The position numbers and the translations under genes are program-made. The notes beneath the pieces were generated by a model. The model made no database searches and was not told where the DNA came from. It worked only from the letters and a program-made list of their open reading frames with translations. Shown here piece after piece: positions 54,013-63,409 of a stretch of DNA of 64,000 nucleotides (its first letter is position 1; each line of letters begins with the position of its first letter). Location of the stretch: the NCBI RefSeq assembly GCF_003752505.1, contig NZ_RKHO01000001.1, positions 2,356,001-2,420,000 of the forward strand, written 5' to 3'. Origin of the DNA: Nocardioides aurantiacus (GTDB taxonomy: Bacteria > Actinomycetota > Actinomycetes > Propionibacteriales > Nocardioidaceae).

Positions 54013-54723
54013 TCAGGACCGCTGGTAGGGGCGCTGGGCCCGCGCGACGTCGTCGTAGCAGGTGTCTCCGGCAATGTCGCTCGGCACCCGGTACTGCGCG
54101 AGCACGGCGCAGTTCCACAGATCCTGGGTGGCCTGGATCTCCGTCCACCCTCCGTCGACCATCGCCCACATTGCGACGTAACCGCCGTCGCAGTCGTTGA
54201 CCGCGCCGACCGCATACCCGTCGGTGCGCAACGACTGGACGCCCACCCCGACCAAGCCCTGGTCACAGGCGGCGCCCTGGCTGAGTCGTTCGGCGGTGCG
54301 GCCGATGAACTCCTTGAAGGAGTCAGGCGCGCCGGCCAGGTTGTTCGCGTCGGCCCTTGTACGGACCTGCGCGCGGCCGGACCCGTCACCGTCGTAGGAG
54401 ATGAGCCTCGGCTCCGCCGGCGGAGTCAGGTCGTCCGGTGCGCGAGACGTCGTGGGGAGGTTCGGCTCCTGGCTGGCCCTCGGCGCCGTCGCCCGTGGCG
54501 GCTCATCGCGGTCGGGGGTGGCGAACGTGACGCTCACGAGGAGGAGCACTACTGCGGCAGCGACGAGGAAGGGCGCGAATCGATCGCCTCGCCCGAGGTG
54601 GACAGCGCGCAAGCGCCGTCGCCCAGAGGAGGTCGCCTCCAGACTGGGGAGCGGGGGGACGACGAGGTTGCTGGCCACTTCGTCCAGCTCGCCGACGAGG
54701 GTGCGCTCGAGGTCAGAGTGCAT
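54013..54723 (-). CDS. Membrane anti-sigma-like protein
   Basis: A 236-residue single-span protein. Residues 1-50 are cytoplasmic (RTLVGELDEVASNLVVPPLP), 50-72 form a membrane segment (FAPFLVAAAVVLLLVSVTFA), and the rest is outside, proline-rich then folded, with four cysteines (ACDQGLVGVG, AVNDCDGGYV, LWNCAVLAQ, GDTCYDDVA) that may form two disulphides. Its ATG overlaps the sigma gene stop by one base (TGATG), the usual layout of a sigma and its membrane regulator. It lacks a classic HxxxCxxC zinc motif. Binding to the sigma factor is inferred from order only. Confidence 0.75.
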   Translation of the reverse strand: MHSDLERTLVGELDEVASNLVVPPLPSLEATSSGRRRLRAVHLGRGDRFAPFLVAAAVVLLLVSVTFATPDRDEPPRATAPRASQEPNLPTTSRAPDDLTPPAEPRLISYDGDGSGRAQVRTRADANNLAGAPDSFKEFIGRTAERLSQGAACDQGLVGVGVQSLRTDGYAVGAVNDCDGGYVAMWAMVDGGWTEIQATQDLWNCAVLAQYRVPSDIAGDTCYDDVARAQRPYQRS

Positions 54724-55238
54724 CAGCTTTCCTCCTGCCCGAGAGCGGTTCGCAGATTCTGTAGCGCGCGGTGGGCGGTGGACTTCACGTTGCCGCGGGA
54801 GCAGTCAAGGACGTCGGCAATTTCTGCCTCGCTGAGCTGTTCGTAATAGCGCAGCACGATGACGGCTCGCTGCCGCGGCGGCAGCAGGCGTACCTGTGGC
54901 CACAGCGACATCCGCTCTTCGGGACCCGCAGTGAGCGGTGAGGCCGGTTCGGGCGCGTCGTCGCCGATGAGCAATTCCAGCCTTCGCCTTTTGGGGCGCT
55001 TGGCGGACAGGAACGTGTTCATCAAGATGCGCCTGACGTAGGCGGCCGGGACGTCGGACCGACTCACCCGTGACCAGGCGCCGTGGACCTTGATGAGGGT
55101 CTGCTGGGCGAGATCCTCGGCGTCTGCGTGATTTCCAGCAAGGAGGAAGGCGCGACGGTACAGCGATGGCCACTCTGTGGCCGCGTAGTCGTCGAACGTC
55201 ATCGCGTCGGCATCGGCGAACGTCGGCACCGGCACCAC
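54723..55238 (-). CDS. SigE-family RNA polymerase sigma factor
   Basis: A 171-residue ECF-type sigma factor. Region 2 reads WPSLYRRAFLLAGNHADAEDLAQQTLIKVHGAW, region 4 LPPRQRAVIVLRYYEQLSEAEIADVLDCSRGNVKSTAHRAL. It fits the TIGR02983 SigE family, which in actinobacteria often sits with a membrane partner. GGAGG precedes a cluster of GTG codons at 55229-55238; the exact GTG is uncertain, and ATG 55202 is another option. It is coupled to the membrane protein at 54013-54723. Target genes may include neighbours such as the L,D-transpeptidase; not shown. Confidence 0.9.
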   Translation of the reverse strand: MVPVPTFADADAMTFDDYAATEWPSLYRRAFLLAGNHADAEDLAQQTLIKVHGAWSRVSRSDVPAAYVRRILMNTFLSAKRPKRRRLELLIGDDAPEPASPLTAGPEERMSLWPQVRLLPPRQRAVIVLRYYEQLSEAEIADVLDCSRGNVKSTAHRALQNLRTALGQEES

Positions 55239-56107
55239 CTCCTACCTCTACAGGCGCCCGATCTGGTCAGCAGGTTGCGTCGGGCGGCACACTGTTCCAG
55301 GCCTGTGGACGGAGCCGGTGAGCGATACCGGAGCCGCTCGCACTTGTGAAGCGTGTCTGCGGGCCTGAGGATCACCCCGGCAGACAGGACGTCATCAGGC
55401 TTGCCGCGCTAGGTCTCGTCTGGGCGACCGCAGACTCGGTCGACCTGCGGGTCGCCGCAGGTGCCGAGGTGAGTTCGGCCCGGCCGCAGCAGTACTCGGT
55501 CTCCCCGAGCCGCGAAAGTGACGGCCTAGAGGGCCGGACTGGGTCGCTTGGTGGCGTCAGTGTCCTGCGGTGTGCGTCAGCCGGGGCGAGCCGAGCACGG
55601 GGGCGGGCCGACGAAGTCCGGCGGTCACCGCTCCCGTCGAGACGTACCCCGAAAAGGTGCGATATCCGCGCCGGACCGGAGCAACCATCCGAACTCCCGT
55701 GGCGTGTAGCAAGTGTGGAGATCATGCCGAAGGAGCGCTCGCTGGCGGTGCCCGTGAGCTGCGCGATCCATCCCGGGGATCCCGAGCGACCCTGCAGAAA
55801 GCCTCGCTCCTTCTCACCGGGGACCCGCACAGCGCAGGACATGACGCAGAACCACCCTGGCCAAGCGCTTCCAGGCGGGGGTGCCGGAGCGAGCAGCACG
55901 GGCGTGTCGACAACCACACCGGGCGAGTGGCGGTCGCCGAGCACCGCTGCGGCGCGTGTCGCGCTCGGCAGCGGCCCGACTCGCGCTCCGACGTAGTCCG
56001 AACGCAGACCCCGCCGCCCGACAGCAGGGCAAGCGGACGCTGACCCGACGAACTCTCGCCTCACAATCCGAACTCACGAGCACTCATTCACATGATGGAG
56101 CCAACTG
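55239..56107. other. Non-coding stretch, 869 bases
   Basis: No frame has an acceptable start, ribosome-binding site and domain sequence. The longest candidate (55346-55996) is Ser/Arg/Pro-rich and reads like chance coding on GC-rich DNA. It may hold the sigma-gene promoter on its left side and the transpeptidase promoter on its right. Possibly decayed DNA. Confidence 0.55.
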
Positions 56108-57310
56108 ATGTCCTGCCGGTCCTCACGCACACGACTGTTGATCCTCGGAGTCACCGCGGCCTTCGCCGCGGTCTCAGCCTGCAGCGCGCCCAGGACCGCC
56201 TCCTCCGGCCCCGAGCGTCCGACCTCACAGGTCAGCGCGTCCTCGAACGCCAAGATCGTCAGCAACATCCCTCGCGGTGCCACGAACGTGGACGTCGACC
56301 GCAAGCTGAGGCTGCGAGTCGAGGCGGGCACGTTCGAGGCAGTCGAAGTCACCGGCCCCGAGGGCTCGAGCATCGAGGGGCGTCTCTCACCGGACAAGAC
56401 ACGTTGGGCCGCCAGATCCCCGTTGCGGGCGAACTCGCGTTACCGGATCACCAGCACGGCCACGGACACCGAGAGCCGGGAGGGCACCTTCGAGTCGGTC
56501 TTCCGGACACGCGAGCTGACCCTGGATGAGCAGACCTACCCCAGCTTCGCGCTCGCCGACGGGCAGACCGTCGGGGTCGGCATGCCGGTCGTCATCCGAT
56601 TCGACATCCCCGTCACCGATCAGGCATCGATCGAGCGGCACCTGAAGGTGACCAGCCGTCCAGCGCAGGCCGGTGCCTTCCGCTGGGTCAGCGGTCAGGA
56701 GGTGCACTGGCGGCCGAAGGCGTACTGGCGCCCGGGCACCGACGTGACAGTGGAGGCTGACATCGGCGGGGTGCCGGCCGGCAGCGGCATCTACGGGCAG
56801 AAGGATCGAAGGATGACCTTCCAGGTCGGAGATGCGATGGTCAGTGAGGTCGACATGACCACCCACCAGATGCAGGTGTTCCGCAACGGCAAGCTGGTCA
56901 GGACGATCCCGATCACGACCGGGGAGCAGCCAAAGTTCACCACGAGGTCCGGCATCAAGGTCATCAGCGAGAAGTACCGGAGCAAGCGAATGAACTCCGC
57001 GACAGTGGGCATCGATCCCGACAGCGCCGACGGCTATGACCTCGACGACGTCGAGTACGCCATGCGGCTGACGAACAGCGGTGAGTTCGTGCATGCAGCT
57101 CCGTGGTCAGTCGGCTCCCAGGGCAGCGCCAACGTCAGCCACGGCTGCACCGGCATGAGCACCGCCAACGCCGAGTGGCTGTACAACAACACCAACGTGG
57201 GCGACGTCATCGAATACGTCGGGACGGACAAGCCCATGGACCTCACCAACGGCTTCGGGGACTGGAACACCTCGTTCCGCGACTATCGGGCAGGCTCGGC
57301 GCTCAGCTGA
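56108..57310 (+). CDS. L,D-transpeptidase (YkuD) lipoprotein
   Basis: A 400-residue lipoprotein with lipobox AVSAC. Two immunoglobulin-like domains (residues ~45-250) precede the YkuD domain, which has VDMTTHQMQVFRNGKLVRTIPITTG and the active site SHGCTGMSTANAEWLY, with Cys at residue 347 and His two before it. It makes 3-3 crosslinks in peptidoglycan. The overall order matches mycobacterial LdtMt2-type enzymes. GGAG is about 7 bases before ATG 56108. It lies with sigma/anti-sigma genes, suggesting envelope-stress control; that link is inference. Confidence 0.93.
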   Translation: MSCRSSRTRLLILGVTAAFAAVSACSAPRTASSGPERPTSQVSASSNAKIVSNIPRGATNVDVDRKLRLRVEAGTFEAVEVTGPEGSSIEGRLSPDKTRWAARSPLRANSRYRITSTATDTESREGTFESVFRTRELTLDEQTYPSFALADGQTVGVGMPVVIRFDIPVTDQASIERHLKVTSRPAQAGAFRWVSGQEVHWRPKAYWRPGTDVTVEADIGGVPAGSGIYGQKDRRMTFQVGDAMVSEVDMTTHQMQVFRNGKLVRTIPITTGEQPKFTTRSGIKVISEKYRSKRMNSATVGIDPDSADGYDLDDVEYAMRLTNSGEFVHAAPWSVGSQGSANVSHGCTGMSTANAEWLYNNTNVGDVIEYVGTDKPMDLTNGFGDWNTSFRDYRAGSALS

Positions 57311-57394
57311 CCTCGCGGCGGGTCGATGCCGCTGTCTGGCATCCGAGGCACACGGTGGGCCTGGCCGGCCCCAGCGGTCGGCGTGCTGGGGATG

Positions 57395-58573
57395 TCAGTG
57401 TGGGAGCCGGGTCCAGGTCGCGCCGAGGTCGGTGCTGACGCGTGTGTGGTTGCGCTCGGGGTGGATGGCGTAGATGCGACCGTCCTCGAACTCGTACTCC
57501 CAGCCGCCCTCCGTGCCTGGTGCCGGCAGCCGTGTCCAGGTGCTGGTGGTGACGTCGACCAGCAACGTGCCATTGGCGGCCGACTCGCCGGTCGGCACCA
57601 GGGCGACGGTCGTGTCGTCGAGGGTGCGCACGGCCGGCTCCCACCACCGATCCCGGCCGGAGTCAGCGTCGCCAGGGACGTCGGTGGGCAAGAACTTCCA
57701 GGCGGCGTCGGAGGGTGCGTCGGTGCGACGCACCAAGAGCCCGTCGAGGGTCGCGTGCTCGAGGTCGGAGCCTTCGGTAGTGAGGGCTGTGACGACGTGG
57801 TCGCCGACGGCGGTCAGGCTCAGGGAGGGGACGTAGGTCCGGGGTGTGGTCGTGTGCCCGGCGATGGGCTCCCACCTGCTGCCGCCGGCAGAGCGCTGGA
57901 ACTGGATCTCGCCGTCGGCGTAGCCGAGCTGGCGTACCAAGCTGCCGTCGTCGGTCACGGTCCACCCTTGCCAGTCCCCGGCAGCTGGGGTGGGGGTGAA
58001 CATGATCCGGTCCTCGGGCCGGTACAGGCGGGCGGAACCGTAGATGGGGGCCAGGTCACCAGCGGCCGCGGGCCGCGACGTGGCGCCGCGGACCTGGCGG
58101 ATGGTGCCGGTCGCGGTGATGTGGAACGTCGCGCGGCCGGCGGGGCCGATGAGGAGGTAGCCGTCGTCGACCGCGCGCACGAACGGGGTCGCGGCGCCTT
58201 CGAGAGTGACCTCGGACAGCCCGGTGGCCAGGTCGCGGCCGCGGTGGTCGTAGAGGCGCCACGCGCTGGCGGAACGTCCTTCGCTCGTCGGCGGGTCGAC
58301 GGTGTAGGTGATCAGGTGGGTGCGGTCGGGTCCGGTGGCGGCGTCGACCGGGCGGCCGGCGTCGACGATCTCGTCGGCGCTCGCGCCGCTGTCTTCGGCG
58401 ACCTCGGCCATCCGGTCCGCGTCGACCCGGTCACCGCCGGTACCGACCGTGTTGTCGCTGTCCTCGGCGCCCGTGCCGGTGCACGCCGCGAGGATCGCTG
58501 CCGTCGCGGCGACGGTAGCGACGTGCAAGACCGGTCGCAGGGTCCGGCGTCGGGACGGGTGCATGGGGTCCAC
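57395..58573 (-). CDS. Secreted lipoprotein with BNR/beta-propeller-like repeats
   Basis: A 392-residue lipoprotein. GTG 58573 has GGAGG with a good gap; ATG 58564 is close behind. Lipobox AAILAAC. The mature part contains repeated strand-turn phrases (WRLYDHRGRDLATGLSEVTL, DDGYLLIGPAGRATFHIT, GWTVTDDGSLVRQLGYADG, YEFEDGRIYAIHPERNHTRV) like photosynthesis-HCF136/BNR propellers. No catalytic site is visible. It converges on the transpeptidase gene with 84 bases between stops. Function unknown. Confidence 0.75.
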   Translation of the reverse strand: MDPMHPSRRRTLRPVLHVATVAATAAILAACTGTGAEDSDNTVGTGGDRVDADRMAEVAEDSGASADEIVDAGRPVDAATGPDRTHLITYTVDPPTSEGRSASAWRLYDHRGRDLATGLSEVTLEGAATPFVRAVDDGYLLIGPAGRATFHITATGTIRQVRGATSRPAAAGDLAPIYGSARLYRPEDRIMFTPTPAAGDWQGWTVTDDGSLVRQLGYADGEIQFQRSAGGSRWEPIAGHTTTPRTYVPSLSLTAVGDHVVTALTTEGSDLEHATLDGLLVRRTDAPSDAAWKFLPTDVPGDADSGRDRWWEPAVRTLDDTTVALVPTGESAANGTLLVDVTTSTWTRLPAPGTEGGWEYEFEDGRIYAIHPERNHTRVSTDLGATWTRLPH

Positions 58574-58806
58574 TGTCCCCCTCCTTCGCGCCGATGGACA
58601 CCGAGGCCGGATTGCCGCCACCTGCGCGGGCGCCGTGATCGTGCCCACTGTGGGCGGCGACGGTCAGGAACTGTTCGACGACCGACTGCGCACCCCAGCC
58701 CGACGCGCGCTGGTGGGCGATCTCGCCCGGCGGTTGACGGGTCTACAGGCGCCTCGGACGCGGCTCCGCCCCGCACTCGAGGAGGCGCGGGGCAGAGTCG
58801 GTCGGT

Positions 58807-59526
58807 CTACTTGGTGGTGGAGAACGAGCTAACGCACTCGCCCTGGGTGGTGAAGACCGGGGACGTGCTGGTCTTGTAGCCGCCGTTCTTGCACTGGTCC
58901 TTGCTGGTCAGCACGACGGGCTTCGCGAACGTGTAGGTGGTGCCGGCGAAGGTGATCGAGTTGATGACGCCGTCGCCCTTGACGCCGGAGCCGAGCGAGA
59001 AGCCGAACGCCTTGACGATCGCGTTGGGGAAGTTCGCGCGCCACTCGTCGAGGGTGCCGTAGTAGGGGCTGCCGTAGCCGCCGCCGGTGTGCGGGGCGGC
59101 GGCCTTGATGTCGGCGTCGGCGGCGTTGTTCAGCCACCAGGTGCCGTTGTAGACCTTCTCGCCGACGAGGATGCCGTCGTTGGTGCCGTCGGCGTCGAAG
59201 TCGACGATGAGCTGGTAGCCGGGCGGGATGGTGCCCGAGGTCGGCGTGTAGTCGAGGGTGGGCTCTCCGGTGCTCGCGAGCGGGGTGTTGGTGTCGACGT
59301 ACTCGGCGACCTTGTCGGTGCTCGTGTTGCTCTCGGTGAACACGCGAAGGCCGGCGCCCTGGACCTCGTAGTGGCCGGTGGCTCGGGTGTCGGAGTACGT
59401 GGGGTTGAAGTCGTCGGGGACCAGGATGGTGCCCGATGCGGCCTGCGCGGGGCCAGCGAGGGCGAGGGTGGACACGGCTGCGCCTGCCAGGGCGGTCCCG
59501 ATGCGCGTGAGGCTTCGTACGTTCAT
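58807..59526 (-). CDS. Secreted hypothetical protein
   Basis: A 239-residue exported protein. AGGAG five bases before ATG 59526 sets the start. The signal peptide ends AGPAQA-ASG. The mature part is acidic and beta-rich (ILVPDDFNPTYSDTRATGHY, VDFDADGTNDGILVGEKVYN) with two cysteines near the C-terminus (DQCKNGG, GECVSSF). No enzyme motif. Probably a surface or released protein. A gap of 233 bases separates it from the propeller lipoprotein, so it likely has its own promoter. Confidence 0.8.
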   Translation of the reverse strand: MNVRSLTRIGTALAGAAVSTLALAGPAQAASGTILVPDDFNPTYSDTRATGHYEVQGAGLRVFTESNTSTDKVAEYVDTNTPLASTGEPTLDYTPTSGTIPPGYQLIVDFDADGTNDGILVGEKVYNGTWWLNNAADADIKAAAPHTGGGYGSPYYGTLDEWRANFPNAIVKAFGFSLGSGVKGDGVINSITFAGTTYTFAKPVVLTSKDQCKNGGYKTSTSPVFTTQGECVSSFSTTK

Positions 59527-60733
59527 GCTGGCTCCTGTGGTGAGCGTCCCGACGCCGTACGAAGACGGCGCGGGATGACCCTCACCCCCGGGAAGTAGCG
59601 CCAGCATGGGCATTGTTTGGTCGGTCACCAAGGCCGTCGTCGACAGCTTCTAGACCGGGTTCTCATCCCTCGGGCAAGGACCGCGAGCCCTCGCCCGGAA
59701 CCGGTTGCGCGTGGTAGGTCAGCGGCTGTGTGACGACACGCAGCGTCTGTTTCCCGCGCTGCCGGCGCGGAGTACGTCGGTAGATCCAACTTGTAGCGAC
59801 CGGTCGTTCCGTGCCGTAGGTGAGACAAGTCGGCCGACCTGGTTGCAACCGGTACGCCGGACCAACGGGCCGACCCGGCAACACCGTGGGACGTCGCGGC
59901 GTCAGGTGCGCCGCGGACGGGCCCTGTTCCAGAGGTCGGCGTCCTCAAGATCGACCATGATCGCGTGCTCAGCCGCGCGCCTCGGCTGCGGTATGGCAGC
60001 CCGCCCAGGCGACCTCGAGAGGCCGACGACCGAAAGCGGCCCTCGCCCAGGCCGTCGCGCGCTTACTCACGCTTCCCCGGGTCAGCACCAGCCGATCCTG
60101 GAGCCAAACCGGGTCCGCGAGGGCGCGGTCCAGAAGCGCCTCACCCAACCCCGACACCGCTCCCCCGGCCACGCGCGTAGACACGCAGCCGACCGTGAAC
60201 GCCTTGGCCGCGGCGTTCACCCGCCATGCCGATGGACATCAGCTGCCCTTCCGATCTCGCCGCGTACACCCCCGGGGGTTGTCGTAGCTGTCGTGGCTGC
60301 GTTCTGTAGTGGCGTCCACGTGCTCCAGTCGTGGCCGCCCAGACCAAGGCGGCCGTCCTCGACCGTCACCAAAGCGACGTCAACGTCCTGTACCGATGTG
60401 CCGTCGTCATCTGGGTCAGTGCCGGCTACCGCGTCGGTGTCTGGCCTGGGCGAGGTGGAGTCACCAGGGTGACGGCCGCAGTGCTGATCGTCGCCGGGTG
60501 CGGAGCCACCCCGGAGGGTGCTTTCGAGGCCGTCGGTGAGACAGAGGCCATGAGCTGCTTGCAGGACGGGGCTCCGGTCCTCCTGCGCTGAGCAACTTCG
60601 CCTGGCCAACGAGGTCTTCGCGGACGCCACGAACGTGTGCAGACACGGGTCGGCGAGAGACCGCCAACCGGGGTTACGACCGGCGCGAACTTGGCACACT
60701 GGCGATTACACGAAGAGCACCTGGGGGGCGCTG
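59527..60733. other. Long stretch with no convincing gene, 1.2 kb
   Basis: Several overlapping open frames exist but none has both a ribosome-binding site and protein-like composition. One piece (60460-60590, plus strand) reads VTAAVLIVAGCGATPEGAFEAVG, like a lipobox, and a minus-strand piece (59969-60150) reads RALADPVWLQDRLVLTRG. These may be remnants. The right end must hold the promoter for the 60734 cluster. Confidence 0.5.
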
Positions 60734-61030
60734 ATGACAGCCGGTTTCCATGTCGACCTGGCCGCGCTGATGGCCACCCGTGACTACTTGGACGACATCG
60801 GTTCCGCGATCGGCGAGATCAACGTCGCCCAGGCGCTGGAGACGTGTAACGGCGTTGGCGCCGAGGCGACCACCGCCGCCGTGAAGGACGTCGCATTCTC
60901 TCTGGGCGCGGCGGTCGCCGGGTACGCCGTCGACACCGTGGCGCTGGCCAGCAAGACCGGCGCGACTATCTCGGACTACGCCGCCATCGACGACGGAGTC
61001 AGTTCGACGCTCCGCCGGCTGGCGCTGTGA
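60734..61030 (+). CDS. WXG100/EspC-like helical protein
   Basis: A 98-residue protein, all predicted helix: HVDLAALMATRDYLDDIGSA and VKDVAFSLGAAVAGYAVDTV, ending ISDYAAIDDGVSSTLRRLAL. The Tyr-x3-Asp tail with LRR fits small type VII secretion targets of the EspC/DUF2580 type. No signal peptide. ATG 60734 follows GGGGG near the codon; upstream extension to 60635 is not needed. One base separates it from the next gene, so they are coupled. Role as a secreted partner is inferred. Confidence 0.7.
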   Translation: MTAGFHVDLAALMATRDYLDDIGSAIGEINVAQALETCNGVGAEATTAAVKDVAFSLGAAVAGYAVDTVALASKTGATISDYAAIDDGVSSTLRRLAL

Positions 61031-61031
61031 C

Positions 61032-62618
61032 ATGCCAGCGCTGACGCTGTCCGAGGTTGCGTCCTGGCAACCGCACACGCTCCGGGCGAGCGCGGAAAGC
61101 CTGACCGCGCTCACCCGCGACCTGCTGACCCGCGTCGAAGACATCGCCACCGCCAAGATCCGACTCAACGACGCCTGGGAGGGATGGGCCGCCGACTCCG
61201 CGGCCGCCACCACCCAACGCCACGCCGCGTCAGGCAAGGACCTGGCCGAGACGTTGACCCGTACAAGCCAGACGCTCACCTGGGGATCAGCTGCTCTCAC
61301 CGCAGCCCAGGAGACCGTCGCCGAGAGCGCACAAGCTGCCCGAGGCGCGGGCTGCACGGTCGACGACGACGGAACCGCGCACCCGCCACCCATCAGCGCC
61401 CCCGAGAACCCGCTGATGCCGCTGCCCGCGTTGCAGCCGGTCCAGCAGCAGCGGGCTGAGGCCCTTGCCCTGGCGCAGGCTCGTGCCCAGGCAGCCGCGA
61501 TGGCGGCGCGGTACACCCAGCTGATCCAGGGCAACCTCGAGGCCGCGGCGGCCACCGACGTCGAGGTCGCCCGCACGTTGAGCTCCATCACGCTGCCGGC
61601 TGCTGTCGCCACCTCAGCCGCGGAGACCGCCGTAGCGGTCGTGGGCGTCGGGCTCGGCGGAGACAACCCGAACCTCCAGGTCGCGTTCCCCGACAGCTGG
61701 CGCCTGTCCGATCAGATGCGGCCGCTGTCACTCACGCAGTGGTCCGCACTCGTGGGAGCCTCACTGGGTCTGCCGGTGTTCGCGCTGAAGTGGTACCAGA
61801 AGAACGAGCCCGCCGGCGATCGCACCGGCTACTACGGGGGTGGCGGGGTCATGGGCCCAGACGGCCGGATGTACCCCCTGGTCGCGCCCCAGGTGAACCT
61901 CGACGGCGTCCTGTACGGCGGCGACGCCCAACCCGGCTCCAACCGCGTCGTGGACCTGCGCGGCCAAGACGATGGCTGGCACACCATCGCCCACACCTCC
62001 GGTGTCGACCGGCTCGCACCCTTGGACAAGTTCACCAAGGGCGCCGCAGGGCTCGGTGTCCTCGCCGGGGGCTCCTTGCCGTCGGACCCGACCCCCTCAC
62101 GGCTGGACCTGCGCGACAACCTGACCACGAACGCCGGCGGGTTCCCGACCCTGGGAGACGCACCGCCCTCAGGCGGCTCCGACGACAACTCCCTGGACCG
62201 CCCGGGCAAACCGTTCGGCGACCCGCGCGACAACCCGATCGACAAGCCGCCGTGGGCTCAACCAGAGGTCGCAGGCCTGCACCCGGACCACGCCGGCCGC
62301 GCGCAAGGAGGAGTGGACCTGCTCACCCAAGCCGGGGACGCCGCGCTCACGGTCAAGCGCCTCAACGACTCCGAGTCCAAGCTGTACGACCTGACCCTGG
62401 AGGCACACGAGGACGGCGACCGCACCCGCGCACTGCTCCGCATCTACGATGTCGAGGAAGACCTCCAAGCCCCCGACGACGACCCCAAGTTCATCATCAA
62501 GAGCTCCTACGGGTGGCTTGACTCCGAGACCGGAACGATCAAGCAGAGGGACTACAACTTCCTCGGCGCACCCGAGAGCGCCGGCCCGAACGCCCGCTAC
62601 CACAAGGTGCTGAATTGA
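61032..62618 (+). CDS. Large WXG-motif protein, possible type VII secretion substrate
   Basis: A 528-residue protein. The N-terminal ~110 residues are helical with W-E-G at 49-51 (LNDAWEGWAADS), the turn motif of WXG100 proteins; a second helical block (residues ~150-215) is alanine-rich. The middle has a Gly-rich loop region (GYYGGGGVMGPDGRMYPL), then a Pro/Asp-rich linker. The C-terminal ~110 residues (DAALTVKRLNDSESKLYDL, FIIKSSYGWLDSETGTIKQR) look like a compact domain of unknown type. The shape is like polymorphic toxins with a WXG head, but no toxin fold is recognised. It follows the EspC-like gene and overlaps the next by 4 bases. Confidence 0.7.
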   Translation: MPALTLSEVASWQPHTLRASAESLTALTRDLLTRVEDIATAKIRLNDAWEGWAADSAAATTQRHAASGKDLAETLTRTSQTLTWGSAALTAAQETVAESAQAARGAGCTVDDDGTAHPPPISAPENPLMPLPALQPVQQQRAEALALAQARAQAAAMAARYTQLIQGNLEAAAATDVEVARTLSSITLPAAVATSAAETAVAVVGVGLGGDNPNLQVAFPDSWRLSDQMRPLSLTQWSALVGASLGLPVFALKWYQKNEPAGDRTGYYGGGGVMGPDGRMYPLVAPQVNLDGVLYGGDAQPGSNRVVDLRGQDDGWHTIAHTSGVDRLAPLDKFTKGAAGLGVLAGGSLPSDPTPSRLDLRDNLTTNAGGFPTLGDAPPSGGSDDNSLDRPGKPFGDPRDNPIDKPPWAQPEVAGLHPDHAGRAQGGVDLLTQAGDAALTVKRLNDSESKLYDLTLEAHEDGDRTRALLRIYDVEEDLQAPDDDPKFIIKSSYGWLDSETGTIKQRDYNFLGAPESAGPNARYHKVLN

Positions 62619-63235
62619 CTCACCCACGCGCACGTCGTCGCCGCCCACGTCCCGCCGCGGCGGTCTCGGCGTGTCTGCTGGTCGTGCTCACCGGATGCGG
62701 AGGCTCTGGCCAGGGGTCAGCGACCGAGACCGGCTCATCGGAGCCCAGCGTCAGCCCCTCGCCGAGCTCGTCGCCCACCCCCACCGACGAGCCGGGTCAG
62801 GATGCGTTCCTGAGCGGGCAGACCGACATCGGTAGCCCCGCGGTGTTCGCGCAGCGCGAGATGTGCGTCAACGGCAGCGACTACAACTACGTCCTCGCCG
62901 CCTTCACCGGAGCGCAACCTCCGCCGACCAAACCCGACGCAGGGTTCGTTAAGGCCGGCATCGGGAGAGCGCGGAACCTGGCCGCAGCGCTCGCCGGGCA
63001 GCTCCCCGCCGACCAGCGCAGCAACGCCGAGGGGGCCGTGAAGACGTGGACCATCGGCGGGTCGGTGCTGCGCAAGCAGGGCTACGGTGCCGAGGACCTG
63101 GAGGAGTTCTTCGTCAAGGTCGGGCCGCGTGTGGAGGACTACGTGGACGGCAACGCAGCCCTGACGCAGTACCTCACCGCGACCTGCTCGTCCAAGGTGC
63201 CGAACTTCGCCAAGCAACTCGCCCCACCAACATGA
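62615..63235 (+). CDS. Lipoprotein coupled to the WXG-motif gene
   Basis: A 206-residue lipoprotein. TTG 62615 overlaps the previous stop by 4 bases. The N-terminus is arginine-rich, then hydrophobic with lipobox VVLTGC. A Ser/Pro/Thr spacer leads to a helical domain (FVKAGIGRARNLAAALAGQL, EDLEEFFVKVGPRVEDYVDG) with two cysteines (EMCVNGSDYN, TATCSSKVPN). It could be an immunity-like or envelope partner of the large protein; that is inference from coupling. Confidence 0.72.
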   Translation: MTHPRARRRRPRPAAAVSACLLVVLTGCGGSGQGSATETGSSEPSVSPSPSSSPTPTDEPGQDAFLSGQTDIGSPAVFAQREMCVNGSDYNYVLAAFTGAQPPPTKPDAGFVKAGIGRARNLAAALAGQLPADQRSNAEGAVKTWTIGGSVLRKQGYGAEDLEEFFVKVGPRVEDYVDGNAALTQYLTATCSSKVPNFAKQLAPPT

Positions 63236-63409
63236 TCTGACGTTCTCACCGCAAGACCGGTCAGCGCCATCTCTGCAGGACCTGGTGGCCACGGGGAGAC
63301 CCGGCCCCCAGGCTCGTCGCTCAGTGCGCTGACCTACACCACTCAGTGAGCGATCAGATGCGTCGACGGAACGGTGCGGGCGCGGTCGCTGGAGGGGAGC
63401 GCTGCTAGC

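Noticed and set aside
53496-54200. 234-codon plus-strand frame spanning the relic
   Set aside because: It runs from the end of one gene, through fragments and the relic in the wrong frame, into the antisense of the next gene.
55346-55996. 216-codon plus-strand frame before the transpeptidase
   Set aside because: No ribosome-binding site, no domain, Ser/Arg/Pro-rich chance-like composition.
60217-60699. 160-codon minus-strand frame and an overlapping 86-codon plus-strand frame
   Set aside because: Neither has a start signal or coherent protein pattern; listed as possible remnants only.
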